Positions 30,526 through 42,944 of a DNA stretch of 64,000 bases are shown one piece after another (positions within the stretch are counted from its first letter, which is position 1; every line of letters begins with the position of its first letter). A program made the translations under genes and the position numbers. The DNA is from Atriophallophorus winterbourni (lineage: Eukaryota; Platyhelminthes; Trematoda; Plagiorchiida; Microphallidae): assembly GCA_013407085.1 (NCBI GenBank), contig JACCGJ010019683.1, positions 62,001 to 126,000 on the forward strand, given 5' to 3'. The notes under the pieces are model-generated. The model saw only the letters and a program-made list of their open reading frames with translations. It ran no database searches and was not told the DNA's origin.

Positions 30526-31060
30526 TCTAGTCGACATCGTTCCTTAGCGTGCTTGAGTGCGTGTCCGCGAGTGCCCAGCTTAGGACTTAAGGTAAAGATG
30601 TCATCTGGATTAACGCCGCTTAAGGCCTTTAAGATCTTAAAGGTTTCAATCAAATCACCTCTCAAACGACGACGCTTAAGAGAGAAAAGACCCAGAGCCC
30701 AAAGGCGATCAGCATAACTTTTCCCACGCTGACCCTCAATCATGCGTGTTGCTAGTCGCTGGACGCTTTCAAGTCGAATGATATCCTTCTGGTAGTGAGG
30801 ACACCACGCCTGGACACAATATTCCAAATGCGGCCTGACTAACGCCTTGTAAAGTGGCAGGAACACGTCGGGACTTCTGCTGGAAAGCACCGACTTCAAC
30901 CGAAAGAGCACATTGCGTGCACGTTGCGCTGCAACAGCGCATTGGTCCTCCCATTTGAAGTCAGCTCTAACTAGAACACCCAAGTCCTTAACCCGCTGTG
31001 TGGCATCAACGCTAATAGGAGTACCTGACACCTGGACTTTTTTGAAGTTTGGCTTTTACC
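30526..31060 (-). pseudogene. CR1 lineage H2: ORF2 body, right of the nested insertion
   Basis: A 169-residue frame: VSGTPISVDATQRVKDLGVL, RADFKWEDQCAVAAQRARNV, VRPHLEYCVQAWCPHY, RLATRMIEGQRGKSYADRLW and LKRRRLRGDLIETFKILK. It ends abruptly at KERCRLE, where the nested element begins. The rest of the protein resumes at 29523. Truncated on the 5' side near 31060. Confidence 0.88.
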
Positions 31061-31955
31061 AGTTGTTTTAAATTAACCGGATTCTCGAGTAACCTAAACA
31101 TTAGAAGGAAGGGTCATTTTTGATTTAATATCAACCATGATGACAAAAATGGAACAAAAAAACAAAAATCTGTCACGACCAAAAATATTCAACTTGCGCG
31201 CCAAGTCAGGACGTCCAAATAATCTAAAACAATAGAGGAGACCTGAGAACAGAGCTTATAACTCAGTTCGTGAAATTGATTATGCTGGAATAGAATGCTG
31301 ATCACAAAAACTTCGACGGCCTTCCATACAATTCAGCAACATTCTTTATACTCTATATAACTCAAGTTTCCTGACTAAAAGTAGACGATAGACAATCGAA
31401 ATTTTGAATTTCAAGGTCAACGTTGAAGTCTGTTTCTTACGATGTTGTCGATAGTGTTTAGGATATCCGAGCTGTTTCGGTTGTATCATAAAAAATTTAA
31501 TTCAACTCTAAACGGATTTAAACACGTTAACAACTAGTTAATCTGCGAAATTAGATCATTCCGCATCGAGTGCAAGGATTCATCTAGGGAAGGGGGGCGC
31601 CGATGCTCAGTATTTATTATCAGTATCAGTTACACAGGGTAATAATCAACAAAGTCGAAACAAATGCTCATACTCTTCTGTGGTTGTACTTTAAAACACC
31701 CACAATATCCAGGATTCATTTCTAGGAAACACAGGCCCGAATAGCATTGGAAGGAAATTGGAGAAGCCTTGCCGCCGATAGTTGCAACGTTTAATGCATG
31801 TTGCATGTTCAATCGACTGTGAAGACGATTCAAAACAGTTATTCTCAGTCAAAATTAATGACATGTAAAAGAAACGCTTTTCTGTTTTCAAAAAGATTTT
31901 AACAATATTTCTGTTGTTTTTTGTGTCAGTAAAATGGGCAGGATTTTTTATTGTG
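31061..31955. other. No recognisable feature
   Basis: No motif beyond short chance frames. Confidence 0.35.
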
Positions 31956-31959
31956 GGTA

Positions 31960-32560
31960 ATGCTCACAAGAAGAGCATCTGCCATCCTTCGTCCAGCCCA
32001 TCTTTGAACGCATTTCCTCAAACTGCTAAGAATAGTTTTCTAGGTAGCGGGTTTCACGCGTTCACTACATGGTTGCTAAAATGTGCGTTCTGGATTCCAG
32101 CCTTGTGAGCTCTCTACTTACCTTGAAACCGTGCCCTCGTGTAATCACCAGAGGAGAGAACCGAAAGAAGTCATCAAATTTGAGATAGCCTAATCGCTAG
32201 ACAAATTCAAAGGTTACTATCAGATCGCCCCTGAGCTGCCTACTCCTAAGCGAGAAAATCCCTAATGCTTAGAAACGATTTCCTCAATTCTTGCATGCCA
32301 ACTCCCCGTTCATTTTCTAGCTGCACTACATCCTTCTGACCTTTAAGCCTGAATACAGTATCTCAGATGCGGCCTTACTATTGTGTTATAGAGTGGTAAC
32401 CGTATTTCAGCTTTTCTGCCTGTGATGGCTGAACGCATTCGAAAATTCTCCCTCCTGGCCCTTTGAACCACAGCAGCACATTCATCGGTCCAATAAAAGT
32501 TTGCGAGGACGATGATTCCGTAGTCTATAGTAGATTTAACTTACGGAACTCCGTGTGGGC
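31960..32560 (-). pseudogene. CR1 LINE ORF2 C-terminal fragment, decayed
   Basis: Minus-strand words in changing frames: DECAAVVQRARRENF, RLPLYNTIVRPHLRYCIQA (near 32350), then SNHVVNAWNPLPRKLFL-like sequence near 32080 with internal stops. Closest in pattern to lineage H2. Confidence 0.72.
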
Positions 32561-33505
32561 TGATGACAAAGTGACAATCATGCTATCTGCCAGTGTAGAG
32601 AGCAAGTAACACGTCTCTACGTTAAGGGGAACTTCCCACATATCAGCTCATTTCATCAAATCTTATACGTGATATACCAGATCGGAGCTGTCCGATCTAC
32701 CAACATTTTTTCGCCGTCAGCAAGCATTTAACAGGTTAAATGCAGTTGGCAGCCTAGATCATCAATGGAGTTGAGTAAGAGCAACGTCCACAAGACTTGC
32801 CTTAGGAGACACCCAGGTTATATGCGCACATACAGAGTATCTATTATCCAAACTCACTGTAAAAAAACGCTTACTGAGGAATGCGCAGATCCAGCTTAAT
32901 GGGGCCCCTGACACTTAAATGGCTGAGAGTTTGAAGAGCAGGAGCCTGTGGTTGACTGAATGTAATGCCTTACCAAAACAATTATCAATCTGGGGAATCT
33001 CGTATCGTACATTCGAATCATGTTTCGGGTAACGCTAAACTGTTCAATTTGAAATATGTTCAAAGTTGAGGAATATTTGATGTTGTGAACTGAAGACACA
33101 GATATATCATTGGGTCAAGAATACTTTAGGAGATATCATTCAAACGATATGTAAGATATGCCTTCTACCATCTGGTGATTAAAACGTAGGTAGTCAGCGA
33201 AAAGTTGACATTTCTTCTGTTTAAATCTCAGAAGGTATCGTCATTCCTGCGTCAGGTGTGCGCTCCAGACCATAGAAAATTGTGTTAAACCACGCTTCGA
33301 ATGAGCGGTTCCAGGTCGAAGGACGTCGAACTTTAAATCCTGTATGATCTCTTTTCAGATGATCGGGTGAAGATGCGATAAAATACTCAGGTGATTAGGA
33401 AATCCCATGCGACTTGCGAAACTGACTTGCGAATTGTGGATTTTAGTGTTATGTGATGAGGCTTAACTTTCGTTGGAAGCCTTTGACGATATATATTCTG
33501 AGGGC
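32561..33505. other. Probably LINE-derived, unresolved
   Basis: The part near 32890-33250 looks like decayed RT in the minus sense, but I could not assign motifs with confidence. Confidence 0.25.
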
Positions 33506-33514
33506 TCAGAATTT

Positions 33515-35960
33515 TTAAAAATGGTGCATATCAACGTAAGAAGCTTGAGAAACAAACTTGATGAACTCCTTTAGCTTATCAGGTAAGACATTTCAGTGAT
33601 CATTGCGGTGACGGAAACCTGGATTTCATCGGAGCAGAATGACGCTGAACTGGTCCTAACTGGATATAGAATCATTCTTCATAATCAAGCGGCTACATGA
33701 TTCCGTGGTGCGGTTGCGTTATGTTTTCAGCGACATATTTGTTTCACCGTTTAAGTGAGAGCTTATGGTGCGTATATAAATTGCAGCATTATTAGCCAAA
33801 ATAGATGTCGTATATCGTTCGCCCAATACTGAGACAGGTACACTTATATCACATATTAGAAACACGGATTTGCAAATCGGTTGATTTTGTTAATTTTAAC
33901 ATTGTTAGAATTGATTAAGCTTTGCTAGAGAATGCCAGTGTATAATTCGAACGGGACTCATTGACTCCGTAGTTAATGAGCCATCGTGCAGCATGTTTCC
34001 GATCGGACGCATGTACGACCAAGTTGGTATCAGTCCATTTTAGATTCGTGTTCATCGCAATGCCAACCTACATTAGTAGGTTTCAGACTGAAGCACTAAG
34101 GAAGCGTAACAGTGCCTGGTCACCGGACCACATTCCCAAAAGGAATTTTTGAAATGTAAAAGCATATGGGTTACTTGATGTTGTCACATATCTGGAATAA
34201 TAATGCTGTCAAGTAGCTGATGTTAAATATTGTTTGATGGTGATCCAGGAAAAATATGTGGACCTTCATTGAGGTGGATGTTCCGCTCTTAACGCCTCGA
34301 CGTAAGAAAAAATTACCCCCTGCGTTACAAAAGTGTGGTCGACATTCATATGCCGGGAAAACGCCATCGAATACGAAAATTATCAGCGCGTTATGAACAA
34401 CTGCACGGCATTAAAACCCAGCAAATTTACATTTGTCGCTCATCGAAAGCATTGCTAAAAATACGAAGTCTAGTTGATAATAATGGTGTAGCCATTGATA
34501 AGGATGGTCTGAAAGCTGAAGCCCGTGACAAACAATAAGCCTTCTTGTACTGTCTTGAAAAAAGTTATCCCTATTCTGTTGCTCAGAATAGTAAGCTGTT
34601 TTCTAATATTGATGTAGCTTCGGATGTTTTAACCTTTATTTTAAACACGTATACACACACAGAGAACAGCGATATTCACCCTTTGGTATGACGAGCTCTG
34701 TCGAATGTCTTGTGAAATCCGCTGGGAATCGTGATTAAAAATCTTTAGTGTTAGATGCCTTACCTCATAAATAGAAATTTTCTATCAAAGAAGCTGTGTT
34801 TTGGGGTGGGGACCTAAGTTTTCATGTTAATTAAGGGCAGTCAAACTAACTTTTTAATGATGGGTCAAATTTTAGATTACATATTCAATGGCAAAATAGA
34901 GATCATTATTTCGAGGTGTGAGCGTTTGTTTCATCAGCAAAATAGCTTAACTCTAGTTCACTCAGGCACGAGTAATTTTCTCTTGTTGTGAGAAATTTGT
35001 GCCTTAATTAATTTTGGTAGAAACAGTTGTTTTTTATCGACATTGTTAAGGTGTTCGACCGGGACCCAAACCAACGACTGTTTCTTAACTTACAGGAACT
35101 ATATATTGAAAGGTGTTTTCTAAGTTTGATCGAGGTATTCATTTCCTGATGGCCAAACTGATGGGAAATGAATTGCGTTCTGCCTTCAGTGTTAATAGCG
35201 AGTTCATGTGTGCCACAGTGATCTGTTTATTTGTACGTCGGTTTTTAGGATATTTTTACGCGACCTACTAGACCCGGTGGCCATCAATTATATTTTATTC
35301 ACAGATGATTTGACACATTAGGCTTGTGTCAGTTCCCGTGATGGCCACGAGCAACGGTAAACGACAGTGGATGAATTAGTCATAAGGAAAAACCACTGGT
35401 CACTGCACATAAATGAGGACAAATCTGTCGTCATAAGCGTAGACTCTGGTGACACTGCAGGGGAAAACTTTTTGTAAACTATGCCGGCAGTCTAAAAGGT
35501 TTTACGGATTCTGGTTTTGGATTTCTTGAAGTCGAACGCGGACACTTGTTGGAGAATAAGTAGCGCTACTAGGTTGCACTGGGACATTCGGCGTTTATTT
35601 GAGATAATTACCTCGCGTATGATTCAGAAACTCTTTTATGGTAAAGTTTATCCTCTGTTAGAATATGGGATACCCGTCGCGTTTCTTCAGTTTTATGGAA
35701 AATACGGTTTTTTGAAAAAGATACAAAGGATGGGTACACGAATTTCGTGGTATGCACCATCCTTGCTTTCGAGTATAGGAGAAGATTACTTAAACTGTGA
35801 CCCCTAGGTCTTCGAAGGAAATGGTTTGATGTTTTACTGAGACTCCGCATCCTTCCTGTTCAAATTACGACCGGTTCCTTCGATTTATCAGATTTGTACA
35901 TAAGTCGAAGTTTCGTGAACATAACATTAAGTTACAACAGCGTAAAAGCTAAGTAATGAG
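33515..35960 (+). pseudogene. CR1 LINE lineage F, dispersed pieces in order
   Basis: Endonuclease start at 33521 (MVHINVRSLRNKLDELL, then IAVTETWISSEQNDAELVLTG), linker at about 34335-34545 (RSSKALLKIRSLVDNNGVAI), RT near 35030-35330 with many breaks, and the C-terminus at 35517-35807 (MDFLKSNADTCWRISSATRL, LFYGKVYPLLEYGIPVAF). The last piece matches lineage F at 28.0 kb (VMDFLKSKTDTCLRIGSATR). Colinear but riddled with stops, so an old copy. Confidence 0.78.
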
Positions 35961-35999
35961 AGCAAGCTATCCGCGCAGGCGGTAAAAACTTGAAACTCG

Positions 36000-36160
36000 C
36001 TATCCAAAGCGCTTATTTATCAACCCGTCAAACAGATATTCAACAGTGTGTTGGATCACCATTTGTTCAGACGTTGGTACTTCATCCCTGAAGGATGTAT
36101 AGGTGGTCCTCTACCTACAGGGCTTGCCGTTTCAGCAGAATTCTGTCATCATTCTTGTTG
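36000..36160 (+). repeat. Dispersed repeat, pair with 17.7 kb
   Basis: GTTGGATCACCATTTGTTCA, GACGTTGGTACTTCATCC, CTACAGGGCTTGCCG. See 17641-17885. Confidence 0.5.
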
Positions 36161-36359
36161 TTATAAATATTAGACGAGATTTTATATCTTCTGTTCTCCA
36201 AAAGAAGAAGGAGAAGAAATATCTTCTTTGTTTTCTTGATAGGAGCAGGGGGAGCAACTACCGTGTGAGCATCTTACTAATATCTACGGGACGATGGATA
36301 CACCAAATTAGGCATTCTCGGTAAAGACAACAATAACGGCTTACCATTGTCCATTAAAT

Positions 36360-36570
36360 TGAGATGAGTCCAAATACGCCATTAGCTTCTTCTCTGATTT
36401 CATTCCATGCGGTGACCACCCGAGTGGACAATGTGAATTGCGCCGGGAGTCGCAACATTCTCCGCTTTTTCAACTTCAGGCTGTGACCACGAGTTCTTCT
36501 ATCTCATATCAATGAGAAGAACTCTAGTGAGGTCGACCCGTAACTTTCCAGAAAAATCTAGCCGGTAAGG
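36360..36570 (-). pseudogene. CR1 ORF2 C-terminal scrap
   Basis: The minus strand reads RTRGHSLKLKKRRMLRLPAQ, FTLSTRVVTAWNEIREEANG, equivalent to HDLKLHKPRRVRLSNVSTLS and TWVVNTWNS at 27.6 kb. Confidence 0.72.
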
Positions 36571-36689
36571 AGGATGTCAAATGGTCTACGTCAATGTTCT
36601 TGTGCTTACACATGCAACTTGTCAAGACGATACATATGTGTGAGAATGGAGACCCTGCACCATTCCGATTGGCCTCGCGAAACCCACTC

Positions 36690-37730
36690 GAGAATAGCGT
36701 TTTATGCTTTCGATAATGGGCAGCACGCTGGCAGACCGCAATCAAGAAGAGTTTTTTTATTTGAGCCATATATGATCTTGAATAATTCAAAATTTGACAA
36801 TAGCCTGTATCCAGTGTCAACGCAGCAAAGTGTAATGTCATATTCTCAGTGCCCCAGGATCTTTTCCTCCACCGAGTCAACGATTTCAGAATGTTCATCT
36901 CGACATTTTCGGTTCTCTGGCTATCTCTAATGGTTTCACAAACATTTTCACTTGTGTCGACCCTTTAAGGCGCTGGCCTATTACCGATATTACAGCAGAA
37001 ACCGTAGCGAAAACTTTTCTGCAAAACTGGATCAGCAATTATGGTGTCCCATCAACTATTACTATGGATCGTGGAACATAGTTTCAATCCAACCTTTTTC
37101 GTGAGTTGACTATTGTTCTAGGAACTAATCACATAAAAACAACAGCTTATCATGATTGCGCCAACGGACTTGTTGGACGGTTTTATTGACAGCTAAATGC
37201 CTCATTGATGTCACATGGTAATAGGAAAAATTGGACAGAGAACCTGCCATTGATCCTTCTTGGTATACGTGCTACTGTCACAAAAGATCTCGGTTGTTCC
37301 GCGGCGGAAATAGTTAACGGCACTTCACTCCGCCTCCATGGTGAACTAATCGCATCCCACTATGTGGCAGCAGACATTACTATTCCCAATTATATCAATC
37401 GCTAACGATCATGCATGCATCAATTGCGTCTCACACCTACTCGGCCATACAATCGTTAAGATTACTTGCCAAGTGATTTAGAGTCATGTGCTTTTGTCTT
37501 TATGCGAACTGATCACACACGCAAACCCCTGCAGCCCCCGTACACTGGACCCTTTAACGTCATTTGCTGCTGTGCTAAATACTTCGTCATCGAGAAAAAT
37601 GAGGCTTAATATGCCGTTACTATTGACCGCTTGAAAGCAGCTTTTATCCAACCAGTGTGCGATGAAACACCACCCTCAAACGTTCACACCCGAAGCGGTA
37701 CCTTCGACCCAGCCGTGTGAACTCTCTCTT
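36690..37730 (+). pseudogene. Ty3/gypsy integrase, CsRn1-like
   Basis: Plus-strand words in order: [12 protein letters not shown] (zinc-finger end), [19 protein letters not shown] (partly shifted), [42 protein letters not shown] (second catalytic Asp), stop, FQSNLFRELTIVLGTNHIKT, TAYHDCANGLVGRFY where NGLVERF is expected, then NLPLILLGIRATVTKDLGCS, AAEIVNGTSLRLHGELI. The catalytic Glu is changed to Gly. A chromodomain-free tail (YTGPFNVICC) ends near 37720. A paralogous fragment lies at 58.6-59.5 kb. Confidence 0.88.
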
Positions 37731-38400
37731 CCATCTTCTGACTCACCCTCTCCAATTAAAAAAACTTTATTAGATCGGAGAGTCAGGTGGCCTGCAAATA
37801 ATGCAGACTACGCGGATTAACTTTTCGTTTCAAGCCGTTCACTGTCATCTAACGCGCTAGGGATGACGTATTATGGTGTTTTCATCATTGGATATTTTAT
37901 TACATTAATCCTACATATTTTTTCATTTGTTTTGTTATAATGATACATGTATATATGTACACAATGTGAATATATTATTCAGGCTGCTCATGGGTTCGGC
38001 TTTGGGACAAGTCTATCGTCTGATTGTTTTGGATCTGTATGCTGTATTACGCTGAGAAGTGTGTTCTGATTTGTTAGTAAAATAATCAGAAGGCGTATGC
38101 AGTTAGTGGTGAAATCTCCGCCGGATCAACCGCTACACCCTCTTTCTTTGTTTCGTTTATGTACATGAATTTATAACATTCTTGTATTTATTATAGTCGA
38201 CATCTTCCCGTGTGATGCGATAATTCCTCCATAGCGCTTCTTCTTTAGCGCGCAAGTCTCCGTAATTCATTATCAAACTTTGGTGGACAAGTTCTTGAAA
38301 AATGAAGCTTAATGTTACGGTTGATGCGATGCTCATATATTATCAAAAAAGCACTATCACATATTATTACATATATGCCGTTCGACAAAGAAAAATATAA
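37731..38400. other. No recognisable feature
   Basis: AT-rich DNA following the gypsy fragment. No LTR could be recognised. Confidence 0.35.
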
Positions 38401-38404
38401 CTGA

Positions 38405-39135
38405 TTGACGCTTTACATCACATGCGCTTTCGTCAAGCGCCGATAGTATCGTTTTTGTATTCCTTGCTGTAGAGAAGGTGGACCACGCGTCCATTTAAAC
38501 CAGAGTGCAACATGGTCGCTAGAGCCAATATGAGCATCAACTCTCAAATCTAAAATATTCTCGTATCTCGGCGTAAAAATAGAATCCAGCGTTAAATAGT
38601 GGTTTAAAACACATCGTGTCTGAGTCATGTTTTAACTGAACCCATTTCAATTTAAAAATCAAGATAGTTTTGATACGAACCGATGGAAGATTCTATATTC
38701 ATCCAGTCTATATTAGGTGCATTGAAAACGCCAAGTATCAAATAACCATTTGCAACGCCGTATTGTCTAATTTGCATGTGAACATAGGGTGCATTTACAT
38801 GATTTGTGAGATCGATAACCACAAACATGGCAAACCCGGTAGTGGTTTTTGATGTACACCGGAAATTCTCACCAGTGTCCAGTGCACTCTGAAATTTATC
38901 ATCAACATCCACACCATGATGTTCTTTGAAATATACAAAAAAGCCCACTACCTAAACGAGACGATATTCTGTCAGATCTAAGCAGGCGTTATTGCGATCT
39001 TGCTATCTCGGAATCCGAACGTTCCTCGTGCAACCGTGCAAATAGCAATCAAGTCTGGCTTGCTGGATACCGCTGAATTACTGAGTTTATCTCACATTGT
39101 CTTCAAGCTCTTTGCGTGAAATAGTAACATTATAA
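38405..39135 (-). pseudogene. CR1 endonuclease fragment
   Basis: The minus strand reads GFFVYFKEHHGVDVDDKFQS, LILGVFNAPNIDWMN (equivalent of MGDFNLP, with G-V-F replacing GDF) and TLDSIFTPRYENILDLRVDA, HIGSSDHVALWFKWT, which keeps the SDH triad. Two frames, several shifts. Confidence 0.78.
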
Positions 39136-40055
39136 TTGAATTTACATACCAAATAGTTCGGGTTGTATTGTCAGAGGTTTGCAGCGAAAGGATGATCTCT
39201 TCTTGACTACCAGAAAGTCTATAATACGTAGATCCGTTTCACCTGCCTCTTCTCGCTGCTACATTTGAGTAATTGCAGCCATCGTTTTTACTCTACATTT
39301 GTAAGTCAGATCCGTATAAATATCCTTTTAATCTAGGATTTATTAAGTATCAATGCCGGAAACCAGGGCACCTTTCATGTGCCTTGGAGGATTATTGAGT
39401 GTAAATGGACTTCACCCTAATGGAAAGGCTGAAACAATCATGATTACGTTTCCCACTTGATCTGATAAATTAATAAAGTTCGAGTGCAGAAATTTCGATC
39501 TCAGTTCACGCAAACTACAGTTAACTCAGCCAATTTTTAAGTTTGCGGGGCCTTCAAATCGGCTGTGCATACAATTAATTTCTCCAGAGGTAAAATGCAT
39601 CAAATATTTTCGGATCAACTGAGGTCAAATTTGGACGTGCACTTTAGAACGAAGTACGAAATACTGGGACTTGCAGTGAAACGTTTGACCCAAAAACTTT
39701 CGCTAGTAAACTGGATCGTATGTCAATCAATTAAGACGGAGAAGAAAAATCGTTTAGTCAACAAATCGTAACTCGATGTCGGGACATGTTTATCATTTTT
39801 TAAATTTGTGGTGAAATTATTGTAACAGCTGAAAATTCGTGTGTACGAATAAAGTCAATTTCTTCTTCTTCTTCTTCAAGTTACGTTCATTACCATCACA
39901 AAGTGACTCCGTGAGTTATTAGAGCTATTACGCTTGGTAACGATAGTATCACTTCCACCTGCTTTATTAAGTGAAGGAATGAAACATTAACGATTTTATG
40001 AGTACCATTGTCAGACGTGTCATTCATATTCTTCTCCACATTATATGGGTTTTAT
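39136..40055. other. No recognisable feature except a CTT run
   Basis: A (CTT)n tract lies at about 39860-39876 after AATAAA. The rest is unassigned. Confidence 0.35.
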
Positions 40056-40057
40056 TA

Positions 40058-40860
40058 CACAGTTCAGTTCAGTTCAGTTTGTACAGGACAGTATGTCGCT
40101 AACAAGTCAATCGATCGTCCAGAAAGTTTTTCGGTGGAAAGCTGCAGAGAAGCACCCACCGCTAAAATGTTATTTCTTTTTTTCTTTTTGAAATCTTCGA
40201 CGATCACGACGCCGAGAGTTTATTTGGATTATATTTAAGGAGCACTGCGTTATAACGGATGCTGGAACAAGAAAAATAAATTTGTTTTTACCAGCACGGT
40301 GAGAGGTCAGCTAAAGTAGAATCGTGTATAAAAAAATAGAAAACTCTAGCATTTACTTGATTTAACGTATAACGTTTAAAGGTGATCTACCTAAGCATTT
40401 AGGAAGAGTATTTAGGAAAAGAATTAGCCAAGTTGCGGTCCAACCCTGATTAAAACTCGAGACGGAATTGCTGGATATAATTTCTTCAGGAAGAATTTTC
40501 CAGACGTTTACCACCCTCGGGAAAAATATGTTTCCTAGAGTCTAGCCGACATCGCTTCTTAGCAATTTTAAGTGAATGGCCCGGGTGTGGAGCTTGGGAC
40601 TTAAGGTAAAGAAGTCGTGTATTGGCACGCCACTTAAAACCCTTCAAGACCCCGAACGTTTCAATTAAGTCATCTCTTAAACGACGGCGCCTAAGGGAAA
40701 AAAATCGGGAGGCGTCCGTCGTGCAACGCACGGTTTCCATTGCTGAGCATCAATCATGCGAGTTGCGAGGCTGTACACTTTCAAGTCGAAAGATGTCCTT
40801 TTTGTAGTGAGGACACCAAGCCTCTTATAGTTCAATATTTCATTACAATATAAGATGCGA
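40058..40860 (-). pseudogene. CR1 lineage H2, uninterrupted 3' end
   Basis: The minus strand ORF2 end reads SLRRRRLRDDLIETFGVLKG, then HSLKIAKKRCRLDSRKHIF and an FPEGGKRLENS-type end. Around 40530-40570 the sequence passes from RCRLDSRKH without a break, which marks the empty site of the insertion seen at 29.5-30.5 kb. The 3' UTR closes at 40062-40080 with four CTGAA-type units (TTCAGTTCAGTTCAGTTCAG on the plus strand). Confidence 0.88.
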
Positions 40861-41450
40861 AAATCGTGTAAAAACCAGAAGCTGAATTTAGCCGTTATCT
40901 AGTGAATCAGATAAGCCTGCAACATCAATTGATTATTGTAGCATTTATATAGGTGGATGGGACACAAACACTCACTACAGAGTTAATTAAAAATATGCGC
41001 TTGTGAAATTTTGATACTATTAACTATAAGATCAATAAACTAACAAAGAACTAGCGAGATGTTAACAAAAATACGAATGGCACAGACTAAGAACACACCG
41101 TTGCCACGAGCGAGTAAGCGGCGTTTGAGGATACAGTGTACATTGGAGATCTCCGATGGAGTCGAAACCTCGTGTGAAATATCCCAAGGGTATATTTTTA
41201 AGTATGCCTGAAATCAGTGCAAGAAGGAACACTTTTGAATTGTGCCTCAAAATGTTCTATATATTGCCCCATGGTTCTATAAATGTTAAAAACTAGACAA
41301 CCTGCCACAAGTATGACCTCACTGTTGCCTGAAATCCCGCTAACATAAGTTTTGATAAGCTAACTGACTATTCTCCTAGCTGATGATCTGGATGCTTACG
41401 CTCAGGCGAGTGGTTAGCTCCAGTAACATTTTTAGCTGCACCATATCCGT
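40861..41450. other. No recognisable feature
   Basis: Nothing beyond chance frames. Confidence 0.35.
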
Positions 41451-41451
41451 T

Positions 41452-41634
41452 TGTAACACCGCTTGTTTTTCCTTATAGAAACATCAACCTTGACAATTAT
41501 TAACTTCCGTTCGTTCGTGCGTGCATCGTGAACGCTCTGTACACGTTTTGGCTACCGCGATAAGCCTTCCATCTCTTGTGCCTTCTCTCCAACATTCTTG
41601 GGGACATTATTGTAGTAGTCGGTCTACTACTAAT
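41452..41634 (+). repeat. 5' LTR
   Basis: Begins TGTAACACCGC, contains ATTATTAACTTCCGTTCGTT, ends just before the primer site at 41635. Confidence 0.88.
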
Positions 41635-41650
41635 TGGTGAGCCCGACATA
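41635..41650 (+). other. Primer-binding site (tRNA-Trp-like)
   Basis: TGGTGAGCCCGACAT lies directly after the 5' LTR and differs by few bases from the TGGTGACCCCGACG complement of the tRNA-Trp 3' end. Confidence 0.75.
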
Positions 41651-41773
41651 CACGCATTTTTCGTGTATCTTTTCCGGTACGTCAAAATTTTTCCGCTTCG
41701 CATCGGAGGTTTAAGGTAATTTTTTACCTCGTTTAATCGTGAATTTTATTTGCATCAATTGTTCCTGTTTATC

Positions 41774-42675
41774 ATGAGTGATTTTAAACGCGTTATTTTG
41801 GCTTCGACTGTCATCACAATACCCAGCTTCATTCCACAGGACCCTGAGTATTGGTTTCATTTTTTAGAAACTGCATTTAGTTCTAAAATATAATAGATGA
41901 CTACGCCATGTTTTCACATTCAACGCAGAAACTCCCCGCGGATGTGTTATTACAGGTACGCGACGCAGTCCTTACTGCACCCATAGGTGACCGTTACCGT
42001 GTCGTCAAACAAGCTGTAATTTCTCGCACGGTTCCGTCTGAACGATCTAGGCTACAGCAGCTGTCCGGCAACTTAGAAATTGCTAACAAAAAACCATCTA
42101 CCATACTAATGGAGATGCGGCACCTGCTCGGATTATCGCACATGGACGAGTCCCTACTAAAGGAACTATGGCTTCAGCGTTTACCTCAGTGCATGCAACC
42201 CATCTTGGTTGCTGCAAAAAGCATTCCGGTATCTGAGCTTTCGGAACTGGCGGACAACATCGCTGAATGTATCCGTCCCTATCCAGATGCCCATGTTTCC
42301 ACAGTAACCGCAGGACGATCACGCACACAGGGTACTCCAACGGAAGTCAGCAATGCGGATCTGCTGGCTGAGGTTGCGGCTTCACGCCATGAGGTTCGAA
42401 ACCTCGCACTCAACAATAAGTCACGATCTCGCACCCCATCCCGCCGACACTCGAGTAGTCACACTCGGTCACACGTTCGCTGGATACATCGGAAATACGG
42501 CGACGATGCGTGGCATTGCATCAAACCTTGCTCCCATCGCACATCGAGCCGACAGCTAACGACGAATACTGTGTTTTCGAAGCCTCTGGTTCTTGTTGTC
42601 AAGCCTACGAATGCGCCTGTTTCTGCTGAAATTGGGTTCATATTAAGACCACGCCAAACTGGAAAATCCCGCTAG
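41774..42675 (+). pseudogene. gag of the CsRn1-type element, one frameshift
   Basis: ATG at 41774 (MSDFKRVILASTVITIPSFI, then PQDPEYWFHFLETAFSSK) hits TAA at 41891. The protein continues in another frame from 41893 (IDDYAMFSHSTQKLPADVLL) to 42675, so an indel lies near 41888. Capsid-like blocks follow: VRDAVLTAPIGDRYRVVKQA, MEMRHLLGLSHMDESLLKEL, LQRLPQCMQPILVA. A basic Ser/Arg stretch leads to the zinc box RWIHRKYGDDAWHCIKPC, where the first Cys of the CHCC box has become Arg. No protease is visible beyond. Confidence 0.85.
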
Positions 42676-42932
42676 CAGCTGTTCACTCCATGTGAGGCGG
42701 CTCGGCAGTACGTTCACTTACATGTGAGACGCTACTTGGCTTAGTCCTGATCGGTTCACCGTACATCCTACTCTCGAACCACCGAAGATCGACCCACGCA
42801 GACCGAGCGCCCTGGCTGACTTCTATGTGACTGGTTGCTGAGAGACTACGTTCCTAACCGGGGTAACCTGACACCTGCATGCCCACGCTACTGGCAACTC
42901 CCGATCAGAAGTCCTCGCTGACCAGACTTCTT

Positions 42933-42941
42933 GGAGGGGGG
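42933..42941 (+). other. Polypurine tract
   Basis: GGAGGGGGG just before the 3' LTR start, the expected place for plus-strand priming. Confidence 0.7.
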
Positions 42942-42944
42942 CTG

